Part shown: piece by piece, positions 1 through 5,461 of the stretch
How the letters are laid out: every line of letters starts with the position of its first letter
Numbering within the stretch: position 1 is the first letter of the stretch
NCBI GenBank assembly: GCA_019237515.1
Contig: JAFAGX010000039.1
Location: 1-5,461 of the forward strand
DNA from: Acidobacteriaceae bacterium
GTDB lineage: Bacteria > Acidobacteriota > Terriglobia > Terriglobales > SbA1
DNA length: 5,461 bases
Reading direction: 5' to 3'
Position numbers and translations under genes: made by a program
The notes under the pieces: model-generated
What the model saw: only the letters and a program-made list of their open reading frames with translations
Told to the model about the DNA's origin: nothing
The model's database searches: none

Positions 1-716
1 CGGGTTGGCTGCGATCGGTCGGCTCTGGCTGGACGAATTGGGCCGTGGAAAGTTTTATGGACGAGGCGGCGTACGCAGCCGGGCTGGATCCAGTGAAGTT
101 TCGGCTGGGAATGCTCGATGGCGCCGGTCGAAATGCCGGCTCGGCGCCGAATTCCGTCGGCGGCGCTCGCCGTCAAGCAGCGGTCCTTGCCCGTCTTGCG
201 GAGAAGGTGGGTTGGGGCAAGCCGAACCCCAAAGACGTCGGGCTCGGCATTGCAACCACGTTCGGACAGGAACGGCGCATGCCAACTTGGACTGCGTGTG
301 CCGCACGCGTGCGGGTGAATCGCACCGACGGTCACGTGACGGTAGAGAAGCTGAGTCTGGTCATCGACGCTGGTACCGTCATTCATCCCAACAGTGCAGA
401 GGCTCAAGTGGAAGGAGCGGCATTGTGGGGACTGAGCATGGCCCTGCACGAAGGCTCAGAATTCGTGAAAGGTCAACCGAAGGATACGAACCTGGACACG
501 TATACGTTGCTGCGCATGGGAGATGTCCCAGAGGTCGAGGTGGAGTTTCTGCCAAGTACGGAAGCGCCGGTGGGGCTGGGTGAGCCGGCGACGACACCGG
601 TTGCGCCGGCGATTGGAAATGCCATCTTCGCTGCCACCGGCGCGCGCGTCCGTCATCTGCCCATCCGGCCGCACGCGGTGCTCGAAGCACTGGAGCGTAC
701 TGAAGCTTCAAAGTGA
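1..716 (+). CDS. Molybdopterin-binding (large/beta) subunit of a xanthine dehydrogenase / isoquinoline 1-oxidoreductase family enzyme, C-terminal part, 5' truncated
   Basis: The reading frame is open from the left edge (first full codon at base 3) to TGA at 714-716, giving about 237 residues; the family is usually 700-780, so roughly the last third is present. The GTG at 45 is internal, because the residues before it (GWLRSVGSGWTNWAVESFMDE) already continue the family pattern of an arginine-containing loop followed by a V/M-ESF-DE helix. Next come a conserved LVIDAGTVIHPNSAEAQVEG strand-helix segment and the near-terminal GLGEP motif. The Glu of that motif (GAG at 582-584) matches the catalytic base beside the Mo ligand in this superfamily. 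The enzymes hydroxylate N-heterocycles or aldehydes with water as oxygen donor, usually with a small 2Fe-2S subunit and sometimes a cytochrome; any such partner would lie upstream, outside the window. The wording resembles IorB more than XdhB, but the substrate cannot be read from this fragment. Confidence 0.9.
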   Translation, partial: GWLRSVGSGWTNWAVESFMDEAAYAAGLDPVKFRLGMLDGAGRNAGSAPNSVGGARRQAAVLARLAEKVGWGKPNPKDVGLGIATTFGQERRMPTWTACAARVRVNRTDGHVTVEKLSLVIDAGTVIHPNSAEAQVEGAALWGLSMALHEGSEFVKGQPKDTNLDTYTLLRMGDVPEVEVEFLPSTEAPVGLGEPATTPVAPAIGNAIFAATGARVRHLPIRPHAVLEALERTEASK

Positions 717-729
717 GCCCGACCGGAGC

Positions 730-1272
730 TCACGCCTTAGGCGGAAACTCCCGGAACAACTTCTCCACACCTTTGTCCAGATTCTTGATGTTCTTCGACG
801 ACTTGTCGGAGAGGGCGTCACTCTCGGAGCCGCGCCAAACCAGCTTTTTGCTCTTTGTGTCAAACAAGTCAACCACGAGGGTGCCTACCCTGTAAGTGTC
901 GGTCGTTGTGGTCGCGTCTCCGAACTGATCACCACCCCAGCGCCATCCCCATCCCCCACCGAAACTGTCATAAAAGGTGTTGAGAGTCTCGTGATCTTTG
1001 GTCATTTCCACGGCAACGATGGAAATGTCGCCACCCGACGAGACCTGGGTCAAGCCTTTTTGGGTAAGCGCGGTGCTGACGGCCGAGGTGATGCGGTCGA
1101 CCCATAACGGATTCTCGGTTTGAATCTTCTCAAACGAAAATGTTTTGTACTGCCGGAAGTCTGCGTTACGGTCGTAGTCGGTCTTTATCTGCTGTGCGAA
1201 CGATATCGCCGCCAGGAACAGAGCTATTCCGATCATTGTCATCGCTTTCGGTGTGCTGCGCATGGCCTTCAT
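730..1272 (-). CDS. Secreted DUF4136 domain-containing protein
   Basis: This is an intact 180-residue protein of unknown function. It starts with a clear signal peptide: basic n-region (K2, R5, K9), hydrophobic core at about 12-24, and a likely signal peptidase I site after S-F-A26 before QQIKTDYD. There is no lipobox Cys, unlike many DUF4136 relatives that are lipoproteins, so a soluble periplasmic or exported protein is inferred. The DUF4136 fold covers about 27-178: an N-terminal strand with F39 and Y42, the TFSFEK segment, a helix around 57-73, a Gly/Trp-rich loop at 105-114 (GGGWGWRWGG), the strand GTLVVDLFDTKSKKLVWRG at 130-148, and a C-terminal helix. ATG at 1272 is chosen for the basic n-region; a purine-rich GAAGAGAG abuts it, and ATGs at 1263 and 1242 are alternatives. 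Its 3' end lies 13 bp from the stop of the convergent molybdoenzyme gene. It is probably monocistronic; no role can be assigned. Confidence 0.88.
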   Translation of the reverse strand: MKAMRSTPKAMTMIGIALFLAAISFAQQIKTDYDRNADFRQYKTFSFEKIQTENPLWVDRITSAVSTALTQKGLTQVSSGGDISIVAVEMTKDHETLNTFYDSFGGGWGWRWGGDQFGDATTTTDTYRVGTLVVDLFDTKSKKLVWRGSESDALSDKSSKNIKNLDKGVEKLFREFPPKA

Positions 1273-1435
1273 CTCTCTTCGTTCTGGGATAAAAACATCT
1301 CATCAGCAAAGCTGAAGCCAAGCAATTGCACGATGGTATCCTCAACACCTTTGTATCAGTAGCGGATGCGCGAGCCTCGATCGAGAGAGTTCAACGATGG
1401 GTTCTGGCAATTTCCCATCACTCGACTGGAGGATC

Positions 1436-2893
1436 TCAGATCGTTGATTTCTGCAACAGTCCGTCGCGTTGAGGCTGGCTAAGATCCACATCTCGTAGCG
1501 TTGCCACGATCATCGCGGCAAGGAGCGCGAGTATGCCTAACGCAAAGAACATCCATTGAAATCCGGACGCGCGAAACGCCGACGAACCAGCAACAGTCGG
1601 CTCGATCGCCACAAGGATGGCTGAGGTAATTGCAGCGCCGAAGACACCACCTACACTTCGCGCAAAAGACAGTAATGCTATAGCCTCTCCTAGATCACTC
1701 TCGCCCGCGGCCCACTGCACCATGGTCTGCGCCGCCGGCATGGTTGAACCAAGTCCCGCGCCAATCAGGAATGTCAGAAGTGCCACCCAAGCGGGACCGT
1801 GACTGAGCGCTGCGATCAGAGCCCACGATGCCAGGCTGACTACGAACAATCCCACAAGCATCAGATTTCTAGGGCGGCCAGTCGACGAAATGCGCAGGCC
1901 GGTGGATGTGGATACAGCGACCTGCGCGACAGTGAGTGGAATGAGAAGGAGTCCGGAGATGTTGGTACTGACCCCGAACTCTGCCTGCAGAAAAAGCGGT
2001 AATTGGACAATGAATCCGAATAAGACGGAGGCGAAAAGCAGAACGATCAGCGTGGCGCGCCAGATGACAGGATTGCTCACTAACCTCGGCGGCAAAAGAG
2101 GATCTGGACTGTGGCGCTCGGTCGTACAGAGCAAGACAAAACTTAAACCAGAAAATGCGAGGAGACCCAAGAGCGGAGCTGATGTCCAACCGATTTCGTG
2201 TCCGCCAAAGGTGAGCGCCAACAATAGGACGACCGTACCGAGAGTGAAGAAAAATACTCCCGGATAATCCGTTCGATATCTTCCAGCACCATCCGCAGTG
2301 CGAATACGAAGTGCGGTTGCGCCTGCCACAATCGATAAGGGAATATTGATCCAGAAAATCGAACGCCAACTGATGTACTGCGTCAGAAAGCCACCGGCGG
2401 CTGGGCCGATGGTGCTGGCCAAAGCGAAGACCGCTCCAAACCACCCTTGAAAGCGGCCTCGCTCTTTGGGAGACACAACTTCGCCGATCAATGCTTGTGC
2501 TAAGGTCATCAGTCCGCCCCCTCCAAATCCTTGAAGGCAACGGCCAATGACTAGGCGCGCCAGAGAAGAGGCGACGGCGCAGGCGAAAGAACCTGCAAAG
2601 AAGAACAGAAGCGACCACAGCAACATGCGGCGTCGTCCGAATGCATCACCAAGGCGGCCGTAGATGGGGGCAGCAACCGTCGCAGCCAAGAGATAGCCGG
2701 TGACGGTCCACGTCACATGCGCGAGGCCTCCAAAGGAAAGAGCCATAGCCGGGAGCGCGGCTGCAACGATCGTCTGGTCAAGGCTTGCAAGGAACATCGC
2801 AGGTGCGACGGCGAGGAATGCCGCGCGAAACTTTCGGCGCAGTTCGACCGCGTCGTGAAGCGACGATGCTGCGCGAGTTTGAAGCTCGGTCAT
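1436..2893 (-). CDS. MFS transporter, DHA2 family (EmrB/QacA-type, 14-TM) drug:H+ antiporter
   Basis: This intact 485-residue inner-membrane protein probably exports hydrophobic drugs or metabolites in exchange for protons. Signature motifs appear in order: D1-like LDQTIVAAALP (38-48) in TM1, W62 with TGYLL in TM2, motif A GRLGDAFGRRR (79-89) in loop 2-3, motif B beginning at R118 (RCLQGFGGGG) in TM4, and motif C around GPAAGG (163-168) in TM5. WRSIFWINIPL precedes TM6, as is typical of DHA2. Two extra central helices (about 210-230 and 237-256) give the 14-TM plan, and length is normal for the family. ATG at 2893 is preferred because AAGGA lies 9 nt upstream. The frame stays open to a GTG at 2995 (519 residues), and an in-frame ATG lies at 2920, but neither has a visible ribosome binding site. 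No EmrA-like adaptor gene adjoins it, so it probably works alone. It is divergent from the second MFS gene. The substrate is unknown. Confidence 0.92.
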   Translation of the reverse strand: MTELQTRAASSLHDAVELRRKFRAAFLAVAPAMFLASLDQTIVAAALPAMALSFGGLAHVTWTVTGYLLAATVAAPIYGRLGDAFGRRRMLLWSLLFFFAGSFACAVASSLARLVIGRCLQGFGGGGLMTLAQALIGEVVSPKERGRFQGWFGAVFALASTIGPAAGGFLTQYISWRSIFWINIPLSIVAGATALRIRTADGAGRYRTDYPGVFFFTLGTVVLLLALTFGGHEIGWTSAPLLGLLAFSGLSFVLLCTTERHSPDPLLPPRLVSNPVIWRATLIVLLFASVLFGFIVQLPLFLQAEFGVSTNISGLLLIPLTVAQVAVSTSTGLRISSTGRPRNLMLVGLFVVSLASWALIAALSHGPAWVALLTFLIGAGLGSTMPAAQTMVQWAAGESDLGEAIALLSFARSVGGVFGAAITSAILVAIEPTVAGSSAFRASGFQWMFFALGILALLAAMIVATLRDVDLSQPQRDGLLQKSTI

Positions 2894-2902
2894 TCGCTGG
2901 CG

Positions 2903-2908
2903 TCCTTC
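2903..2908 (-). promoter_or_regulatory. Ribosome binding site deciding the DHA2 transporter start
   Basis: On the minus strand GAAGGA (core AAGGA at 2907-2903) sits 9 nt before ATG 2893-2891. The other in-frame starts at 2920 (ATG) and 2995 (GTG) lack any comparable purine-rich element, so this site supports the shorter 485-residue protein. Confidence 0.5.
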
Positions 2909-3106
2909 GAGCAGTGTCATCGCTGCCGCATCGAAAGCAAGAGGACTGCGGGAGGTTCTTTCGCCGCTAGGAAACTGATGGAGGTTGCCGATCACGGCGA
3001 TCGATTGCGGTCATGCCTGTCGTTGTAACCAGGAGATTCCGCGCCTGCGTCCCAACCACTTCATCGCAAACACATGACAACAGACCTCGAGAACCAGAAC
3101 AATTGA

Positions 3107-3131
3107 ACGAAGGTGTTGGCGACACCTTCGT
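3107..3131. repeat. Perfect inverted repeat, 10-bp arms with 5-nt spacer
   Basis: The left arm ACGAAGGTGT (3107-3116) and the right arm ACACCTTCGT (3122-3131) are exact reverse complements around TGGCG. It lies 113 bp before the plus-strand transporter start and 213 bp before the chosen minus-strand start. No T-run follows on either strand, only ATCTCTTT on plus and TCAATTGTTC on minus, which argues against a standard intrinsic terminator. As DNA it could be an operator for a dimeric regulator, such as a TetR- or MarR-like repressor of exporters. As RNA it would form a stable hairpin in a long leader. The symmetry is seen; the function is inferred. Confidence 0.6.
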
Positions 3132-3236
3132 ATCTCTTTGAAGGACCCTCGGAGCGTGCGAGGATTCCAGGGGAGCGAGGCGCATCGTTCGTTAAAATCC
3201 CTCGCCTCACCGCCGGGGATCCCAGCCCTCCGACTG

Positions 3237-3241
3237 GGTGA
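3237..3241 (+). promoter_or_regulatory. Possible ribosome binding site of the second MFS gene
   Basis: GGTGA lies 3 nt before GTG 3245. This is the downstream half of the AGGAGGTGA complement of 16S rRNA, so the short gap is acceptable, and it favours GTG 3245 over GTG 3281. The element overlaps a small hairpin (CCCAG 3221-3225 pairing with CTGGG 3234-3238) that could partly occlude it. Confidence 0.3.
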
Positions 3242-3244
3242 CGA

Positions 3245-4645
3245 GTGCTTTTCATCTTGTTGCAACCTGGACCAGAAATCGTGACGCAGCAGTTAGAAAT
3301 CGCTCCATCTGACAGATCTACGAGGAACGATCGACTGGCGCTTGCCATTCGCGCTATCACTGCACCGCGCCGCTATATCCGCCCGTGGTATCTCGCTTAT
3401 CTGCTTCTGGGGATGGTCACTGCAGGCCTGCTTCCGGTCCTGCTGCCTCTGACCGTCGAGGCCCTTTCTCATAGACTTTCCACCGTAGCGTATGTCCTGG
3501 GGGCATACAATTTCGGCCTGTTAACCTCACCCCTGTGGGGCATGCTGGCGGAGCGCATCAAAGCGTACCGCAATCTGTTTCTTGGCAGTTTTCTTCTCAC
3601 CGCCGCAGGAATCCTCGGCATGGTCATGTTGAGAGAGCTGCCCTCCTGGTTAGTATCAGCTTTCGCTTTAGGTGCCGGCTCGGGTGGCGCGGCAACGCTC
3701 GCGACGTTGTTCATCGTCGATTTTACGGTCCAAGCCGAATGGGAAGCGCGCATTGGTTGGCTCGAGAGCTTCAATGCGAGCGGTCAGGTCGTGGGACTGC
3801 TGCTAGCCGCGGCATTCTCTGGTGGGGACACCTCGGTCGCGCTGTGGGTCTCGGTCGCAATCGTCCTGCTGGCCATGGCGCTGGGTGGTGTCGGGTTGCC
3901 GTTGTCAAAGTCGGTTCGCCCAGCGGGTACGGCCGCTCAAAGCCCGCACCTTCACCTGAACGTACGGGCTCTCGCCATCTTTCCGAAGCTTAGTCTGCCA
4001 TCTGGAGTTGGGCTCCATTTTTATCATTTGAATTTACCTGGTTTGCTCAGGCTACCCCAAGCAGTAGGCACGCGGTTCGGGCGGTTTCTGCTGTCTTGGT
4101 TTGTACTGGCCTTCGCCGTGGCCGCTTTCTTCTCCTATTTCCCGCTTATGCTGTCGGAAAGCTACCACATCGCCACGCGCACCACCGCGATGATCTATGC
4201 AGGAACTTCGGCCGTCGGCATCGCGCTGTACGTCCTAACCAGTCATCTCACGGCCCGCTACGGCGCCGGCCGCGTCTACCAGTCAGTCTTAGCATTGCGC
4301 ATGGTCGGCTTCGGGCTTCTGTTGGCACCGTTCTTGGTATCGTTCGGAAATCGCTCACTGTTCGGAGCGGTGGGCTTTGCGTTAATCGTCATCGCGTGGC
4401 CCCTCCTGAACGTCTCGGGGACCGATCTTGGCGCGCGCTTGACGCCTTTTAGTGAAGGCGCGGCGGTTGGACTGCTGAACGCTGCCCTGGCGCTGGCCAC
4501 GGCTGTGGGGATCGTACTCAGTGGTCCGTTGGTGGCTCAGTGGGGTTATAAAACCATCCCCGCGACGGCCCTCGCGGGACTTGCCGCTTCGTTCTTGCTG
4601 GGAATTAACGCATGGAATGAGACTCGCGGAGCGCCGGAAGCTTGA
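3245..4645 (+). CDS. MFS transporter (about 12-TM, subfamily unassigned)
   Basis: This intact 466-residue polytopic membrane protein is probably a proton-driven exporter. The N-terminal tail of about 45 residues is hydrophilic and basic. TM1 spans roughly 47-70, and TM2 (about 80-97) runs into a degenerate motif A, WGMLAERIKAYR (98-109), with Glu in place of Asp and no Gly before the final Arg. TM3-TM6 follow to about residue 220. A central cytoplasmic loop of about 60 residues (221-280) separates the halves, and six more helices lie at about 282-453. LLNAALALATAVGIVLSGPL (410-429) is a typical TM11 region. GTG 3245 has a GGTGA upstream; GTG 3281 is a real alternative that would remove 12 residues, and either lies before TM1. 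The loop 2-3 pattern and 12-TM plan mark a family different from the neighbouring 14-TM exporter, so this is not a recent duplication. The substrate cannot be predicted. Confidence 0.88.
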   Translation: MLFILLQPGPEIVTQQLEIAPSDRSTRNDRLALAIRAITAPRRYIRPWYLAYLLLGMVTAGLLPVLLPLTVEALSHRLSTVAYVLGAYNFGLLTSPLWGMLAERIKAYRNLFLGSFLLTAAGILGMVMLRELPSWLVSAFALGAGSGGAATLATLFIVDFTVQAEWEARIGWLESFNASGQVVGLLLAAAFSGGDTSVALWVSVAIVLLAMALGGVGLPLSKSVRPAGTAAQSPHLHLNVRALAIFPKLSLPSGVGLHFYHLNLPGLLRLPQAVGTRFGRFLLSWFVLAFAVAAFFSYFPLMLSESYHIATRTTAMIYAGTSAVGIALYVLTSHLTARYGAGRVYQSVLALRMVGFGLLLAPFLVSFGNRSLFGAVGFALIVIAWPLLNVSGTDLGARLTPFSEGAAVGLLNAALALATAVGIVLSGPLVAQWGYKTIPATALAGLAASFLLGINAWNETRGAPEA

Positions 4646-4647
4646 TT

Positions 4648-4705
4648 GTCTCGAAGGTGCTTCGACACGCTTGTTAGTTTGCGAGGCGGTTCGCCCTGGC
4701 TTTTT
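4648..4705 (+). terminator. Weak candidate terminator region between convergent genes
   Basis: Just after the transporter stop, TCGAA (4651-4655) and TTCGA (4661-4665) form a small hairpin, followed by moderately T-rich sequence. A second GC-rich hairpin, GGCG (4685-4688) with CGCC (4692-4695), is followed 5 nt later by TTTTT (4701-4705). Neither is a textbook intrinsic terminator: the stems are short and the second T-run is offset. The position, 74 bp between two convergent genes, is where termination is expected. Confidence 0.3.
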
Positions 4706-4719
4706 GACTCGTGAATTTC

Positions 4720-5461
4720 CTAGTGCTTCAAGAGAGACTTTCCGTAGCCGATCGGTATAGCGAAATTTGATCCTCCAAAATCGCGCACCATGGCGAAGTT
4801 AATCCCGATCACTTTGCCTTCGCTATTGAAAAGAGGGCCACCCGAGCCGCCCGATGTGGTCTGGGCGTCGTAGATGATTTTGTCGGGCAGAACGTCGCCG
4901 ATGTGGCCCTGCGTGACAACCGGCCGGATCAAATGTCGGCGAGCGAGTTCTTCCATCACTTCTTTCGGCTCACCTTTGGTTGATTTGGCAATCGATTGAA
5001 GTGTTTGTTCACCGGTGCGGGCAAGGATGGCGTTAATGCCCGTCGGATATCCAAGAAGCACGACCGGCCCTCCGCTCACAGCCGAGCCATGACCATCGGC
5101 AAACGCGATTTCTTTGATTCTCGCTTTGGAAAAATCCCCCTTCAGAAGAGCGACGTCCGCGTCCGAAGAAATTCTTTCTGTAGTGACCGTGACACCGTGG
5201 TCCATGCCAGGAAAATATACCGTCATTTCGGCAGCAATCGGCTCAACGCCCTGCTCGGTCATCTCCTTCAGGTCATCGTTGTCCCACCAAGGTTCGGCGA
5301 CGTGATGATTGGTCAGGATTTGTCCACTGTCTGAGACCAGAAATCCGGTACCGAAAACATCGAGGTGCACTTCCGGACCGTGGCCCGTGACTCCGACGAG
5401 CGGATTATTGCGATCGTCTGTCACTGGCTCGCCGCTGCTGGTTAGGTCGGCGTATCGCAAG
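4720..5461 (-). CDS. Trypsin-like (S1C/HtrA-type) serine protease, 5' truncated by the window edge
   Basis: The frame is open from the right edge to TAG at 4722-4720, giving about 246 residues. A TTG at 5460 could formally be a start, but it sits at the edge and the protein most likely continues outside, so signal or other N-terminal domains cannot be judged. Counting from that TTG, the catalytic triad is complete: H53 in LTNHHVAEPWW, D102 in SDADVALLK, and S206 in TTSGGSGGPLFN. GTGFLVSDSG (37-46) and the closing NFAIPI segment are typical of HtrA-like trypsin domains. A charged, probably helical stretch at about 143-180 is inserted before VTQGHIGDVLPDK, where DegP-type proteases have a short turn. 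The protein ends right after the protease domain, so no C-terminal PDZ is present. It probably acts in envelope protein quality control or signalling; the substrate is unknown. It converges with the MFS gene across 74 bp. Confidence 0.88.
   Translation of the reverse strand, partial: LRYADLTSSGEPVTDDRNNPLVGVTGHGPEVHLDVFGTGFLVSDSGQILTNHHVAEPWWDNDDLKEMTEQGVEPIAAEMTVYFPGMDHGVTVTTERISSDADVALLKGDFSKARIKEIAFADGHGSAVSGGPVVLLGYPTGINAILARTGEQTLQSIAKSTKGEPKEVMEELARRHLIRPVVTQGHIGDVLPDKIIYDAQTTSGGSGGPLFNSEGKVIGINFAMVRDFGGSNFAIPIGYGKSLLKH

Larger units (their letters stand above)
2894..3244. promoter_or_regulatory. Divergent intergenic region between the two MFS transporter genes
   Basis: These 351 bp separate two head-to-head transporter genes and must hold the promoters of both. 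Six-frame reading shows only short unconvincing frames, and no RNA gene is recognised. The clearest element is the perfect inverted repeat at 3107-3131, listed separately. A TAAAAT at 3193-3198 (5 of 6 to the -10 consensus, plus strand) could serve the right-hand gene, but no good -35 lies 16-18 bp upstream. On the minus strand a TTGTCA hexamer (plus coordinates about 3073-3078) resembles a -35 box but lacks a matching -10. If the left transporter really starts at GTG 2995, the first 102 bases here are coding. A short CGATC/GATCG hairpin lies at 2989-3003. Sigma-70 consensus rules may not hold well for this organism, so promoter assignments are weak. Confidence 0.5.

Noticed and set aside
5..583. 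Long plus-strand frame (192 codons) overlapping the molybdoenzyme gene.
   Set aside because: Its translation is Arg/Gly/Ser-rich shadow sequence; the frame ending at 716 carries clear family motifs over the same bases.
733..743. Near-palindrome CGCCTTAGGCG at the convergent ends of the first two genes as a bidirectional terminator.
   Set aside because: It has a one-base centre that cannot form an RNA loop without melting the stem, no T-run on either side, and it encodes the last residues of the DUF4136 protein.
973..1352. Twelve identical bases, AAAGGTGTTGAG, on plus at 973-984 and on minus at 1352-1341, with a close match also at 763-776.
   Set aside because: A 12-base match in either orientation is expected about once or twice by chance in a 5.5-kb window. 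Two of the copies lie in the DUF4136 coding sequence (LNTF and DKGVE codons), so they are explained by protein sequence.
1376..1419. Palindrome CTCGATCGAG (1376-1385) and inverted GATGGG/CCCATC (1396-1401, 1414-1419) in the 163-bp gap between the DHA2 and DUF4136 genes, as a possible terminator.
   Set aside because: The palindrome has no loop, the second stem has only 6 bp with a 12-nt loop, and neither is followed by a T-run on the minus strand. The evidence is too weak to list as a terminator.
3011..3360. Short minus-strand open frames (84 and 99 codons) in and beyond the divergent intergenic region.
   Set aside because: They overlap the start of the second MFS gene, their translations are low-complexity Arg/Ser/Pro-rich with no recognisable family, and no ribosome binding site stands out.
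3108..4668. CGAAGGTG followed by CGACAC occurs both upstream (3108-3125) and downstream (4652-4668) of the second MFS gene, suggesting flanking repeats of a mobile unit.
   Set aside because: The spacing differs by one base, the match is short and imperfect, no target-site duplication or transposase is present, and the gene looks like ordinary chromosome. Coincidence is the simpler explanation.
1..5461. Search for CRISPR arrays, tandem repeats, tRNA/rRNA genes, toxin-antitoxin pairs, phage genes or an undescribed multi-gene system.
   Set aside because: No regularly spaced repeats, RNA-gene signatures, transposase or integrase motifs, or defence-type operon were seen; all five genes belong to known families in an ordinary chromosomal arrangement.

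Overview
The window looks like ordinary chromosome from a bacterium of moderate-to-high GC content, most likely a member of Acidobacteriota. That placement is an inference. It rests mainly on the small secreted DUF4136 protein, whose overall wording (a QQIKTDYD-like mature start, a Gly/Trp-rich centre and a KNLDKGVEKLF-like end) matches proteins I associate with that phylum. The mix of an isoquinoline 1-oxidoreductase-type molybdenum enzyme, a DUF4136 protein, MFS exporters and a trypsin-like protease also fits. No rRNA or other marker gene is present to confirm it.

Layout, left to right: (1) 1-716 (+), the C-terminal third or so of the molybdopterin-binding large subunit of a xanthine dehydrogenase/isoquinoline 1-oxidoreductase family enzyme, cut by the window edge. 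(2) 730-1272 (-), an intact secreted DUF4136 protein, convergent with the first gene and separated from it by only 13 bp. (3) 1436-2893 (-), an intact 14-TM DHA2-type drug:H+ antiporter of the major facilitator superfamily. (4) 2894-3244, a 351-bp divergent intergenic region with a perfect 10-bp-arm inverted repeat near its middle. (5) 3245-4645 (+), a second intact MFS transporter, about 12-TM and not closely related to the first. (6) 4646-4719, a short convergent gap with weak hairpins and a T5 run. (7) 4720-5461 (-), the C-terminal part of a trypsin-like serine protease with a complete catalytic triad, cut by the right edge.

The genes do not form one pathway. The only arrangement suggesting a shared function is the head-to-head pair of MFS exporters around the inverted repeat, which could be an operator or an RNA hairpin. 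No regulator gene lies in the window. I found no mobile element, CRISPR array, tRNA or rRNA, and I see no convincing evidence of a new biological system. The items most worth checking are the inverted repeat between the two transporters and the helical insert in the PDZ-less protease.
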